Shown: one piece after another, positions 54,607-63,915 of the stretch
Position numbering within the stretch: the stretch's first letter is position 1
How the letters are laid out: each line of letters begins with the position of its first letter
Assembly: GCF_018263925.1 (NCBI RefSeq)
Contig: NZ_JAEVHF010000007.1
Span: 175,844-239,843 of the forward strand
DNA length: 64,000 nt
Direction: 5' to 3'
DNA from: Kistimonas asteriae
GTDB taxonomy: Bacteria > Pseudomonadota > Gammaproteobacteria > Pseudomonadales > Endozoicomonadaceae
Position numbers and translations under genes: made by a program
Notes under the pieces: generated by a model
What the model was told of the DNA's origin: nothing
Databases searched by the model: none
Seen by the model: only the letters and a program-made list of their open reading frames with translations

Positions 54607-56532
54607 ATGCACACATATGATTTTTTTATTGGAAAGCGGTTATCTAGAAGCCAGTCATCACACATATTGCCTGGCGTATGTAAGCAAAGGCACAGGCGGC
54701 GAAGTCTCTCACTCACAGACAGTACAGAAGCGTCTCTTTTTACACAGCAAACCTCACATCTTCTACACCCAAAAAGGATTCAATCCTCCGTAAGCTCATG
54801 GAGAATTTCACAAGAAATTGCTGATTTAACCTATAACCTTCTTCCTGAAACCCGCTTATTGCAGGGGCAATCACCCGAAAAGGCAACAACAAAACAGATG
54901 TGGGATCTTGGTTACATCCCTAATTTAAGGTTCTCAAAAATCTACATATCGGAACATGTAAACCTCTGCATCAAAGCGCTTTCCTGCCTGCTTGAAAAAG
55001 AATTATACAAACCAATAAAAGGACATGAAGAACGTATAAAAGCGATTAAAACAACAATAGTTTTTGTAAGTGCACATCAATTATTAAACACGGAACACAA
55101 AAAACTTTTAACAGACTTACTCGAAACATCCATAAAGATTGAAAACAAAGCTTTTCAATTAACGCAACCCGCTATAAATGCAGGACTGATAGAGAGCCAT
55201 CATGATGAACTATTTCTGAAAATTATCGATGCTATGTTCCATCAAGTTGGTCGACATGCTCTTGAAGATGAACAGGAATGTATATTAAGGCTGCTGAGTG
55301 GTATTGAATTTGTCCTTCTTCACCACAAGGAGGGCATTTTTTCCCTGCCACCAAATAGTGGGCGAGACGTTACACTGCGATTAGATGTAGATGATCAACA
55401 GCCTACAAACATGAGACGTCTTAAAGATATTTTTTTCACAAGAGACAGTGAAATAAAAAAAAGAAAGATAGAAAACGCAATACATAACTTATTAAAAATC
55501 AATAAACTGGTTGGTGGCGAAGGAGAATTTGGTTACTCCAACTTCTGCATTAATATCTCAGACCCTGACACATACTCCACCGTCAAACTACAAGCACTCT
55601 TAGATGAATCATTGATAAAATACCGATTCGAATACCAAAAACATGAAATAAAAAAACTATTAAACAAATTTAATTTAGCGGGACGATACCTGCTAACGGA
55701 TAAAAAAGTATCGGAAACCACCTCACTAAATGCCAACTTCCTGTTAGAAGTGGATCCATGTAACAGAGACATTCGAGTTCACTTTATTGGAACGCCCGAC
55801 ATTCGCCGGGAAAAAACAAAGCGCTTCTTAGAGCAGTACTATTGTCAGGTGGAGTGGGTTAAAAACCATCCCAATAAACGCGTAGCAATGGATATCATCC
55901 GAAGAGCAGGGATATCATTGCTGCAAAAAATGCATTTATTTCACGTGTTCCCAGAAGCCAACGGCAGAACCGCCATCTGTGTTGATCGCTTGCAGCGCCT
56001 TCACTTTCAACTATCACTGACTATGCCAACCAGAGTAGGCGATTTTGCACGTTACACTGTAGAGGAACTTGACCGGCGAGAAAGGTTCGGCACACAAACT
56101 CCAGTATTCTATGACATCATACAGGTTTATATCACTCTTCAAGAAACTGAAATGGTCAGCTATCTATTGGAAAGGCAGAGGTCTATCCTACCTAGTCCAT
56201 TGAAATTTTCTGAATACCTTGTTCTATCCTGCCAGGTTGGATCAATTCAGCTATGTGCTCTACTCATCAAATACGGTGCTGATATCAATACTATTACTTC
56301 AGTATCACAGGCTATGGTCAGTACCACGCCACTGATAACAGCCGTACTCCATGATCATTATCCCTTGGTTCAATACCTGATAGAGCATGGTGCTAACATC
56401 AATCAACAGGATTCTGAAGGGAAAACGCCTTTCGATCATGCCATTGCAAGCGGTTATGAGGATATTGCTACGCTATTAATGATAAAAAATGGCATCAGTT
56501 TTGTACCATACGCGACTCCTTATAATGACTGA
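54607..56532 (+). CDS. Fic-domain protein with C-terminal ankyrin repeats
   Basis: 641 residues. The Fic motif HVFPEANGR (H446-R454) has the catalytic His, the acidic Mg2+ residue and the anion-loop NGR, followed by TAI with no second arginine, which is closer to Doc-type than to classic HxFxxGNGRxxR enzymes. A helical N-terminal region of ~430 residues precedes it. About residues 538-625 form two to three ankyrin repeats (LLIKYGADINT, LVQYLIEHGANINQQDSEGKTPFDHAIASG). Fic enzymes transfer AMP, phosphocholine or phosphate to target proteins. A Fic-ankyrin combination is known from the Legionella effector AnkX. A+T-rich; host-directed role likely. A GAGGG ~12 bases upstream is a weak start signal. 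Confidence 0.82.
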   Translation: MHTYDFFIGKRLSRSQSSHILPGVCKQRHRRRSLSLTDSTEASLFTQQTSHLLHPKRIQSSVSSWRISQEIADLTYNLLPETRLLQGQSPEKATTKQMWDLGYIPNLRFSKIYISEHVNLCIKALSCLLEKELYKPIKGHEERIKAIKTTIVFVSAHQLLNTEHKKLLTDLLETSIKIENKAFQLTQPAINAGLIESHHDELFLKIIDAMFHQVGRHALEDEQECILRLLSGIEFVLLHHKEGIFSLPPNSGRDVTLRLDVDDQQPTNMRRLKDIFFTRDSEIKKRKIENAIHNLLKINKLVGGEGEFGYSNFCINISDPDTYSTVKLQALLDESLIKYRFEYQKHEIKKLLNKFNLAGRYLLTDKKVSETTSLNANFLLEVDPCNRDIRVHFIGTPDIRREKTKRFLEQYYCQVEWVKNHPNKRVAMDIIRRAGISLLQKMHLFHVFPEANGRTAICVDRLQRLHFQLSLTMPTRVGDFARYTVEELDRRERFGTQTPVFYDIIQVYITLQETEMVSYLLERQRSILPSPLKFSEYLVLSCQVGSIQLCALLIKYGADINTITSVSQAMVSTTPLITAVLHDHYPLVQYLIEHGANINQQDSEGKTPFDHAIASGYEDIATLLMIKNGISFVPYATPYND

Positions 56533-56639
56533 CTAATACCCTAGAACCCTGCTTTCATAACAGAATCTCATCGCGCGGCTTGAAGGTATCGACTTACGCC
56601 TATATTAACTAGCGCTTATGACTAATCAGGGCTTGCATC

Positions 56640-57281
56640 ATGTCCTCACACGAGCGACTTTCAGGACTATACGGCATTACCGATAGCGCGTTAATGCCAA
56701 ACGACAATTCATTGCTTACCTGTGTAGAAAGCGCTCTACAAGGTGGCATGGCCATTCTGCAGTATCGTGACAAAAGCACCGATAACGAAAAAAGACTTCA
56801 TCAGGCTCGTATGCTGAAGGAACTCTGCCACAACTATCAGGTACCACTCATCATAAATGACGATGTCGCCCTGGTGGCGGCATGCGGAGCAGATGGCGTC
56901 CATCTCGGCGCAGATGACGATACAGTATCGGATGCACGCAATCACCTTGGGGATAATGTCATCATCGGCATCAGCTGCTACGGCTCCCTGGAGCGCGCAC
57001 TGGTCATGCAGTCACGGGGCGCGGATTATGTCGCTTTCGGCGCCTGCTTCCCATCCGCCACCAAGCCGGAAGCCGCCGTGGACGTCAAACCCGGCCTGCT
57101 GGCCGAAGCCTGCCGGACATTAAGCGTACCAATAGTAGCCATCGGCGGTATAACACTGGATAATGCGCCGGATATCATTTCGCAGGGCGTGAATATGGTG
57201 GCAGTCATCAGTGACCTGTTCAGCGCCGATAATATCGAAGCCCAGGCCCGCCAGTACAGCCAGTTGTTCCGCCCATCCTGA
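56640..57281 (+). CDS. thiE: Thiamine-phosphate synthase
   Basis: 213 residues, TIM barrel. Joins the hydroxymethylpyrimidine and thiazole phosphates to thiamine monophosphate. Recognised by [46 protein letters not shown] and AIGGI near the C-terminus. It precedes hemL, as in Pseudomonas. With ThiL (21538-22503) it gives the last steps to thiamine diphosphate, the cofactor of Dxs. Confidence 0.96.
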   Translation: MSSHERLSGLYGITDSALMPNDNSLLTCVESALQGGMAILQYRDKSTDNEKRLHQARMLKELCHNYQVPLIINDDVALVAACGADGVHLGADDDTVSDARNHLGDNVIIGISCYGSLERALVMQSRGADYVAFGACFPSATKPEAAVDVKPGLLAEACRTLSVPIVAIGGITLDNAPDIISQGVNMVAVISDLFSADNIEAQARQYSQLFRPS

Positions 57282-57316
57282 CGTGGCGGCCAGCCTGTGA
57301 CCGAAAAGGACAAACA

Positions 57317-58600
57317 ATGAATCGCTCAGAATCCCTGTTCCAGCAAGCACAGCGGCATATTCCCGGCGGTGTCAACTCGCCGGTTCGCGCATTCAAGGGT
57401 GTCGGTGGCACACCGGTCTTCTTCCGTCGCGCGGATGGCGCCCGGATGTTTGATGAAGATGGCAAGAGCTATATCGACTATATCGGTTCCTGGGGGCCGA
57501 TGATTGTCGGTCACAATCATCCGCGGGTGATTGCCGCCGTGCAGGAGCAGGTCAAGCTGGGACTGAGCTTCGGCGCACCAACAGCCATTGAAATCTCCAT
57601 GGCTGACAAAGTGTGTGAGCTGGTGCCCTCCATGGATATGGTGCGGATGGTGAATTCCGGCACCGAAGCCACCATGAGCGCCATCCGGCTGGCCCGTGGC
57701 TATACCGGCCGGGACAAGATCGTCAAGTTCGAGGGCTGCTACCATGGCCATTCGGATTCCCTGCTGGTTAAGGCGGGTTCCGGCGCCCTCACTCTGGGCG
57801 TACCTAACTCGCCAGGCGTTCCTGCCGATCTGGCGGCGCATACCATCACGCTGACCTATAACGACCTGGACAGCGTCCGCAAGGCCTTCGCCGAAACCGG
57901 TGACGAAATCGCCTGCATCATCGTGGAACCCGTAGCAGGCAACATGAACTGTATTCCGCCGGTACCGGGCTTCCTCGAAGGCCTGCGGGACATCTGCGAT
58001 GAATACGACACCGTGCTGATTTTTGATGAAGTCATGACCGGTTTCCGGGTCTCCCTCGGCGGCGCGCAAGGCTATTACGGTGTCATCCCAGATCTGACCA
58101 CCCTGGGCAAGGTCATCGGCGGCGGCATGCCGGTAGGCGCCTTTGGCGGTCGTCGTGACATCATGGAACATATTGCCCCACTGGGCCCTGTCTATCAGGC
58201 AGGCACGCTCTCCGGCAACCCGGTTGCCATGTCTGCGGGCCTGACCGTGTTGGACCTGATTACTGAACCCGGCTTCCACGAGCAACTCAGCCAGCATGTG
58301 ACCCGGTTGCTGTCCGGTCTGCAGGAACGGGCCGATGCGGCCGGTATTCCCTTCACCACCAGCCAGGCCGGCGCCATGTTTGGCCTGTTCTTCACAGACC
58401 AGGAACGTGTAGAACGCTTTGATCAGGTCATGCGCTGTGACAGTGAGCGTTTCGGTCGTTTCTTCCACGCCATGCTGGAAGAAGGGGTCTACCTCGCACC
58501 GTCTGCCTTTGAAGCCGGCTTTATCTCCAGCGCCCACAGCGACGCGGATATTGATGAAACGCTTGCCGCGGCAGAAAAAGCCTTTGCCAGGATTGCCTGA
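57317..58600 (+). CDS. hemL: Glutamate-1-semialdehyde 2,1-aminomutase
   Basis: 427 residues. PLP/PMP enzyme giving 5-aminolevulinate from glutamate-1-semialdehyde, the C5 route to haem. Contains [45 protein letters not shown] and the PLP-lysine motif [16 protein letters not shown]. Its stop overlaps the next start (TGATG), implying coupled expression with the small membrane protein gene. Confidence 0.98.
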   Translation: MNRSESLFQQAQRHIPGGVNSPVRAFKGVGGTPVFFRRADGARMFDEDGKSYIDYIGSWGPMIVGHNHPRVIAAVQEQVKLGLSFGAPTAIEISMADKVCELVPSMDMVRMVNSGTEATMSAIRLARGYTGRDKIVKFEGCYHGHSDSLLVKAGSGALTLGVPNSPGVPADLAAHTITLTYNDLDSVRKAFAETGDEIACIIVEPVAGNMNCIPPVPGFLEGLRDICDEYDTVLIFDEVMTGFRVSLGGAQGYYGVIPDLTTLGKVIGGGMPVGAFGGRRDIMEHIAPLGPVYQAGTLSGNPVAMSAGLTVLDLITEPGFHEQLSQHVTRLLSGLQERADAAGIPFTTSQAGAMFGLFFTDQERVERFDQVMRCDSERFGRFFHAMLEEGVYLAPSAFEAGFISSAHSDADIDETLAAAEKAFARIA

Positions 58601-59232
58601 TGTTCGAACCGGTTATATCCGTTGCTATCTCTGACGCCGTACTGGCTTTTTCCAGCCTGTTCGGCGTCTTTCTCATGGCGCAGTTTCGCTCCTTTGAACC
58701 AGGACGACGCCTGCCGGCAACCGTTGCGTTGCTGGCCTTCGGCCTGGTCGCGGCAGCGGCTGGCCTGGGGACATTGCGTTATGGTTTTTCCGCCATCTGG
58801 ACAGAACCTCACCGGATGCTGTACCAGGCAGCTAACTACCTGTCGCCGTCACTGCTGGCGGCGGCCATTGCGGCTACCGTGTGGAACTGGCCATTGCGTA
58901 AACAGGACTGGGGCTCCATCCTCCTGGGGCTCATGGCCTGCTTTGAACTGATGCGGCGGCTGGAATGGCTGGATGCCTGGCACCTGGTGCTCAGCGCGGC
59001 TGCCCTGCTACTCATGACGGCAGCCATTATCACACGGGGAGAACGCAAGCCTACCTTTACCGCCTTCGCCCTGACCGGGGTCTGCGCCTACTTTATTGGC
59101 GGTCTGGTGATTGGCACCGAAGGGAAACTGGCGGGTTTCCTGCGCATGGATCTCTTTCATTATCTTCTGGCGCTCGGCAATTTGTGCCTTGCCAGTGGGT
59201 TCTTCCACTACCTCCGTGGAAAGAGCAACTGA
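58600..59232 (+). CDS. Inner-membrane protein of unknown function (210 aa), coupled to hemL
   Basis: Six or seven hydrophobic segments fill almost the whole protein: AVLAFSSLFGVFLMAQF near 10-26, TVALLAFGLVAAAAGLG near 41-57, SLLAAAIAATVWNW near 85-98, LVLSAAALLLMTAAII near 128-143, ALTGVCAYFIGGLVIG near 155-170, and a last one near 185-205. Unrecognised; the arrangement resembles other small DUF membrane proteins. It starts on the last base of hemL and ends before a strong bidirectional terminator, so it is probably the last gene of a thiE-hemL transcript. High-G+C backbone composition. Confidence 0.8.
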   Translation: MFEPVISVAISDAVLAFSSLFGVFLMAQFRSFEPGRRLPATVALLAFGLVAAAAGLGTLRYGFSAIWTEPHRMLYQAANYLSPSLLAAAIAATVWNWPLRKQDWGSILLGLMACFELMRRLEWLDAWHLVLSAAALLLMTAAIITRGERKPTFTAFALTGVCAYFIGGLVIGTEGKLAGFLRMDLFHYLLALGNLCLASGFFHYLRGKSN

Positions 59233-59245
59233 TCCTGTGAACGCC

Positions 59246-59280
59246 AATAAAAAAGGCTGCATTGCGCAGCCTTTTTTATT
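59246..59280. terminator. Bidirectional Rho-independent terminator
   Basis: Perfect 15-bp palindrome AATAAAAAAGGCTGC / GCAGCCTTTTTTATT (59246-59260, 59266-59280) with loop ATTGC. It serves the convergent genes ending at 59232 (plus) and 59284 (minus). Confidence 0.95.
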
Positions 59281-59283
59281 GGA

Positions 59284-59604
59284 TTATTTCCCTGGAATCG
59301 GCGGCATTGGGAAGGGCGCAATATTCTGCCCCTTGGCATCCATAATCTTGCCCTTACCCTCTTTTTCCACATGGTCTATGCGAATGATCGAGTGCATGGG
59401 AATAAAACTGCTTTTTACCCCTTCAAAGGCGGCTTTCAGTTTTTCCTCGGAAGGATCCACAACCATCTGGGTACGCTCTCCGAAGATAAAGCCTTCCACC
59501 TCGATGAAGCCATACATGTCACTCTGGAAAACCTGCTTGGCATACACCTCGTAGATTTCCCCCTGGTTATGGAATACAACTCTGTAGATCTGTCTGGCGG
59601 CCAT
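59284..59604 (-). CDS. DUF1820 family protein
   Basis: 106 residues, highly conserved small cytosolic protein of gammaproteobacteria. Recognised by IYRVVFHNQGEIYEVYAKQV, GFIEVEGFIFGE, VDPSEEKLKAAFEGVKSSFIPMHSIIRIDHVEKEG-type spacing and a Pro-rich tail. Function unknown. ATG at 59604 gives MAARQIYRV; an in-frame start at 59664 would add 20 unrelated residues. It shares the bidirectional terminator with the upstream membrane-protein gene. Confidence 0.93.
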   Translation of the reverse strand: MAARQIYRVVFHNQGEIYEVYAKQVFQSDMYGFIEVEGFIFGERTQMVVDPSEEKLKAAFEGVKSSFIPMHSIIRIDHVEKEGKGKIMDAKGQNIAPFPMPPIPGK

Positions 59605-59903
59605 AGTGATGCTGTTCGGTAAAAAGTTAATTACACAGTGAAACAAAAGCGGGCAGGATACCATAAATTTTCAGGCACATAACGACGCGTGGCTTTGTAC
59701 TCAGTAGAGTTCGTGTCTGACGGCGATGAACAGAGTTGATCTTCAGTACGGCAATGAAAATAGTGCCACATTAACTACGACCAATCCCGTTTAATACCTA
59801 AGCCTATTCTCTGACAGAACTTTGTCGAAAAATGCATGTCTTAAGCGAGTAAATCATTTTTTATAGCAATTTATTCTTCGCTCACATTTATTCAGGTGCT
59901 TTA

Positions 59904-61493
59904 ATGGCAGAAGCGGCTTCCCCGATAACAACGGTATTTATCCAAGAGTCTCATCAAAATGAACAGGAACATCACAAACCCAGCCGTTGGAAAAGCATCA
60001 AGACGGCACTAGCATCCCCCATAAACACTTTTAAAAAAAAACATACACAACATGAAAGACAATTACTCTATGAAAGAAACATTCTTCACTCACCATTAGT
60101 CAGGCTGCCCAATCTGGTACTGGAAAAAATCCTTACTTACCTTGATGCCAAAGCTATTTATCAACTACGTCTGACTTGCCATTTTTTTGAAGAAATCATC
60201 ATTGATTGCGCAAAAAAATTACCCTGCACCCATCTGAAAGTTTTCCAATTTTATGGAGAAACACATCATGAGCAGTGTGGTTACCAAACAAAACAATTTC
60301 TAGATTATTTTGATGGCATAGCGTGGATGCCTGCATTATCACGGCAAAATTCAATCCGTCCGCAAATAAGAGCAAATGCCAGTAAGTGCCCACTATTGAC
60401 GGCAACACTGGCGAGAATCCTATCGAACACAGGGCATCTCAATAAACAACGCGTTTATATCCTACCAACTATTTCGGATACAACCGCCATGCTCATGCTA
60501 CCCGGCACGAGTAAGAGGCTGATCAGCGCGCATTATAATGGCACTCTGAAACTATGGCATTTGACAGAGAATATAGCGCATTGTGTAAAGACATTACGAC
60601 ACAACAATGGTGGTGATGTAATTCACTTTATTATCTATACAACCGATCACTGTTTGATTACCTGTAGTTTTCAAGCTATTTGCTTCTGGGATCTTGACCA
60701 GCCTGAAGGTCATGAGTGGTTAGCAAACTTTAGTGAGCACACTATTCTGCAAGGCGTCGACCAGGAAAACAACGAAATCTCTACCATTCAGTTAATTTCA
60801 GATAAAGAAGTTCGTTTTGCATCAGGCTATCGCAATGGCCTTATAATCATTTGGGGGTTAATTCACCGTCATGCTAGGCAGTTTTACCGCCTTCATGAGA
60901 TCCCATTTGGATCAAAGAGCATTTGTAGCATCTCGTCACTGGGAGACAATTTTTTTTCTACAATGACATGTGCCAATCACAAATTAGTCCATATCTGGAA
61001 AATCAGTGATAGCGAGGGAGTACAGCATGTATCAAACCTCCGTTTCTTACACGATATTAAAACACTCCAAAGGCTGGGACCTAACAAACTCATTGCAACG
61101 ATGGGCCAAAAGGAACACTTTGCAATATTAAAACGCGATTTCCTGGCACAGGCTCCCTTGCAGATTTCATGGTTCAATGCTCTGCCGAGCCATGTTGAAT
61201 ATGAAATTTTTTATAGCAATTCAACACTGGCTGAACTGCTGGACGGGCGATTTGCCAGCATTGGAGAGGAGCATGTCCATATATGGGATCCGTCTGCTCC
61301 AGATGAAAACACTCGCCCTGTACGCTCGTTTTCCTTTCCTCCCTCAATGGACATCGAAAATCCAGAACAAAACCGCCGTTTTGCACTTTTTCCATTAAGT
61401 GGCCCACTACTGGGGGTCTCTGTTACAAGCTGCATTGAAATCTGGAATCTGACGCCCTCCGGCCTAGAGGCACACGGCGAGCATCAGATCTGA
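59904..61493 (+). CDS. F-box protein with WD40-like repeats
   Basis: 529 residues. Residues ~65-100 (SPLVRLPNLVLEKIL, then YLDAKAIYQLRLTCHFFEEI) match the eukaryotic F-box, which binds Skp1 in SCF ubiquitin ligases. From ~190 onward at least five WD40-like blades end in WD/W-x motifs: GTLKLWHL, AICFWDL, GLIIIWGL, KLVHIWKI, HVHIWDP and CIEIWNL, enough for a beta-propeller. F-box plus WD40 is the layout of Fbw/Cdc4-type substrate receptors. The first ~50 residues are basic and polar. AGGTG lies 6 bases before the ATG. A+T-rich. Probably a host-directed ligase adaptor; the route of export is not evident. Confidence 0.84.
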   Translation: MAEAASPITTVFIQESHQNEQEHHKPSRWKSIKTALASPINTFKKKHTQHERQLLYERNILHSPLVRLPNLVLEKILTYLDAKAIYQLRLTCHFFEEIIIDCAKKLPCTHLKVFQFYGETHHEQCGYQTKQFLDYFDGIAWMPALSRQNSIRPQIRANASKCPLLTATLARILSNTGHLNKQRVYILPTISDTTAMLMLPGTSKRLISAHYNGTLKLWHLTENIAHCVKTLRHNNGGDVIHFIIYTTDHCLITCSFQAICFWDLDQPEGHEWLANFSEHTILQGVDQENNEISTIQLISDKEVRFASGYRNGLIIIWGLIHRHARQFYRLHEIPFGSKSICSISSLGDNFFSTMTCANHKLVHIWKISDSEGVQHVSNLRFLHDIKTLQRLGPNKLIATMGQKEHFAILKRDFLAQAPLQISWFNALPSHVEYEIFYSNSTLAELLDGRFASIGEEHVHIWDPSAPDENTRPVRSFSFPPSMDIENPEQNRRFALFPLSGPLLGVSVTSCIEIWNLTPSGLEAHGEHQI

Positions 61494-61521
61494 TCATATT
61501 TGCTGTTTGGCTTTTCCCGCT

Positions 61522-63447
61522 CTACTTACGCCAGAACGCACTTAACAGACCTTTTTTCCATGCCTGTTTCCACAACCCCCAATCGACAAAACGGTAATCA
61601 CTGCATTGTCCTTCCAGCAACTGCCCATCCGTAATCCCGGTATCACAGGTGACCAGGCATCGGTTGGTCAACGTTTGTTCAGCGTTGCGTTCGCAAACCG
61701 GCTCATACGTCGATGGACAACCGCAGGCTTGTGCTGGTGTTTGTGGAAAATAGAATTCAGCAAAATTTTCATCGTAACGTGGCCAGTTCACACCGAGTTG
61801 TCGGCCAAAGTCATTGGCAAAGACACCAAAAGGATCAAACTGCTCGACGACATCAATGAAGCGTGATTTCAAATCACCGTATTTACCCAGGTCATTCTGC
61901 AAGTCAAAGACCCAGCCCCGGTTCTTCCCCCAGTGCGCCCGACCGCCAAAGTCTTCCACCAGCAAGCGAGTAAATTCCTGATAAGGGTATTGGTACCAGG
62001 CACTTTCTACCGGTGGAAACGCGCTGGGCATAAAGATCGGAATCTCTATAAATACCACGGTTTCACCTTCATCAAATTCGCTACCTGTCACAGTGTGAGC
62101 CAGCAGAGTATCGGATCGTGCCTGGGCAAAACGAATAAAGACACCGATCAGCGGCACACTGATGTTGTGACGGTTTAAATGCGTTTTGACAGCACGCATC
62201 GCTTCATCCACCCGTGAGGCGGGCACGACTATTTCCCAATCCATCTGGAACAGACCATCCTGAACCGCGGTCAGGTAGCTGCTCTGCATCCGATGGGACG
62301 GACCAATCGCTTCATGAACGTTTTGCGATGTACCAAATAATGGATGGTTTTTCTTGAAAGGCGGCTGGGTTTTAAAGAGATCCAGACGGGTTTTCTCCAC
62401 GGTTTTCGCATAATTCCGGTCACAGGCTGCCAGCTGCATGGTGAGTTTTGCCGCAGGCAGATCAGCCGCTGTGACATTGGGCTGCAACAGCGAATTATGT
62501 GCACCGGGCTCTGCCGGCTTGTCAGTGATGGAGCCGCAACTGCGCATGAAGGTTCCATTGCCAGGGAACCAGTTCAGCTGCCCCCAGTCGCAATCGGCTA
62601 CCTGGTTCAGCACCCCGCCGAGTTCAAACAGGGGCGCTTCGTCATGGTAGCTCACCGCGACATCAAGGTTGAACTGAGGCTCAACCGCCAGACGCATGCG
62701 GGCGGTCATACCCAACAGCCCAAGACTGGCTGTCATGGCTTTCCAGGTATCGGTGTCTGTTGAGGATTTCGAGTATTCCCGCAGTTCGCCATCAGGCCCA
62801 ATCACCTCCATCGCCACCACTTTGGATGAGATAATCGCGTCATGCTTCGGTGAGCTGCCATGGGAACCGGTCGCCACAGCGCCCGCAATACTGACGCCAT
62901 TGAAGCCCATCAGGGCAAAACCAATGGAACGATCCCTCTCATGGAGCCATTCTGTTAACTCATGCAGCTTGACGCCTGATTCCAGAAGCACTGTTTCCTG
63001 GCCTTCGTACGTCTCCAGCCCAATAATCTGCCGCAGGTTTTCCGTGCTGACAACCACACCATCGGTACAGATGGTGTCGCTGGCCGAATGCGCCTGACCG
63101 ACAACCTTGATGCGTTGCCCATTCTGTACGGCTTCACGGATTGCATCCTGTGCAGCCACCACGGTGGCCGGCCGGTAAACATGTTGGACGTCGCTGCACA
63201 TGGTCTGACGGTTGTAGGATTCAACCTTTGCCGACACACAATCCTCAGGACAGGTGCCCACGGTTTCCCCAAGACCAGTATCACACCGACGGTTACCGCA
63301 GGAAAAAACGATCGACGTCCCCGGACAACTCAGCCCGGGTTCCCGGGGTTCAACATCGGGTAAGTATTGGCTGAGCGAACCAGCAACAGCAGACACAGAA
63401 AAGAACAAACTGACCAGTAATAACCATCGGAATAATCCTGCCTTCAT
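61522..63447 (-). CDS. Secreted FAD-dependent aldonolactone-oxidase-like protein with Kazal-like tail
   Basis: 641 residues. Signal peptide at 1-23 (LLLVSLFFSVSAVAG). A Cys-rich module (~40-70, CGNRRCDTG, CPEDC). FAD-binding PCMH domain from ~85 with GQAHSAS, whose His is the usual covalent-FAD site, and VATGSHGSS. The ALO (arabinono/gulonolactone oxidase) domain carries the conserved HWGKNR near 510. The C-terminus (~570-615) has six Cys spaced like a Kazal inhibitor (CGCPSTYEPVCE, NRCLVTC). ATG at 63447 has GGAGG 6 bases upstream. Such enzymes oxidise sugar lactones to ascorbate-type products with H2O2. The Kazal module may bind or inhibit a protease. Confidence 0.82.
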   Translation of the reverse strand: MKAGLFRWLLLVSLFFSVSAVAGSLSQYLPDVEPREPGLSCPGTSIVFSCGNRRCDTGLGETVGTCPEDCVSAKVESYNRQTMCSDVQHVYRPATVVAAQDAIREAVQNGQRIKVVGQAHSASDTICTDGVVVSTENLRQIIGLETYEGQETVLLESGVKLHELTEWLHERDRSIGFALMGFNGVSIAGAVATGSHGSSPKHDAIISSKVVAMEVIGPDGELREYSKSSTDTDTWKAMTASLGLLGMTARMRLAVEPQFNLDVAVSYHDEAPLFELGGVLNQVADCDWGQLNWFPGNGTFMRSCGSITDKPAEPGAHNSLLQPNVTAADLPAAKLTMQLAACDRNYAKTVEKTRLDLFKTQPPFKKNHPLFGTSQNVHEAIGPSHRMQSSYLTAVQDGLFQMDWEIVVPASRVDEAMRAVKTHLNRHNISVPLIGVFIRFAQARSDTLLAHTVTGSEFDEGETVVFIEIPIFMPSAFPPVESAWYQYPYQEFTRLLVEDFGGRAHWGKNRGWVFDLQNDLGKYGDLKSRFIDVVEQFDPFGVFANDFGRQLGVNWPRYDENFAEFYFPQTPAQACGCPSTYEPVCERNAEQTLTNRCLVTCDTGITDGQLLEGQCSDYRFVDWGLWKQAWKKGLLSAFWRK

Positions 63448-63732
63448 GCACGCCTCCATGACAGCGCCTGTACGTGAACATCCAATAAAAAAATGGGCAG
63501 GACTACAGGATGAAACGGCGCATCACTCCTGACATAGCAATTCCTTACTCTACAGAAGACACACGTATTTACAAAGACACTTTAAACTTATTCATTTAAT
63601 AAAATCTGGCAATTTGCACTCAATTAAAAAATTAAAACAAATGTTATTTAAAACAACAATCTCGTCATGAAAATATAAAACTTATGAGAATTACTCATAT
63701 CCAATGTTGTATATCAATATTCAGGAAAAATC
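63448..63732. other. Intergenic A+T-rich region
   Basis: No gene seen. It should hold the minus-strand promoter of the oxidase gene and, further right, the leader of the short plus-strand frame at 63733, where AGGAAAAATC lies before the ATG. Confidence 0.35.
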
Positions 63733-63915
63733 ATGATTCAATCAAATCCCCCTTCAGCAAGCGCTGGCGCTGTGGCCAGTTCAAGGCATGTAATTGCTGA
63801 AATCAGTTGGCAAGAGAGTAGTTATTTCAGATGTAGAAAATGCAAAGAATGGAGCATGAATCATTCGTATTTTACTAGAAGCCATCTCATAAATACTTCT
63901 TGGCAAGAATCATAA
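63733..63915 (+). pseudogene. Short frame probably truncated by an insertion sequence
   Basis: 60 codons, unrecognised. Codons before ~63875 read MIQSNPPSASAGAVASSR with a Ser/Ala-rich start like those of the effector-type genes here, then a CRKC pair. The frame then runs antisense into the transposase gene at 63887-64000 and stops within it. AGGA is 9 bases before the ATG. The likely reading is a gene cut by the IS, with the rest outside the window or lost. Confidence 0.4.

Noticed and set aside
57326..58537. 403-codon minus-strand frame opposite hemL
   Set aside because: Antisense shadow of a fully conserved aminomutase; no ribosome binding site or recognisable domain.
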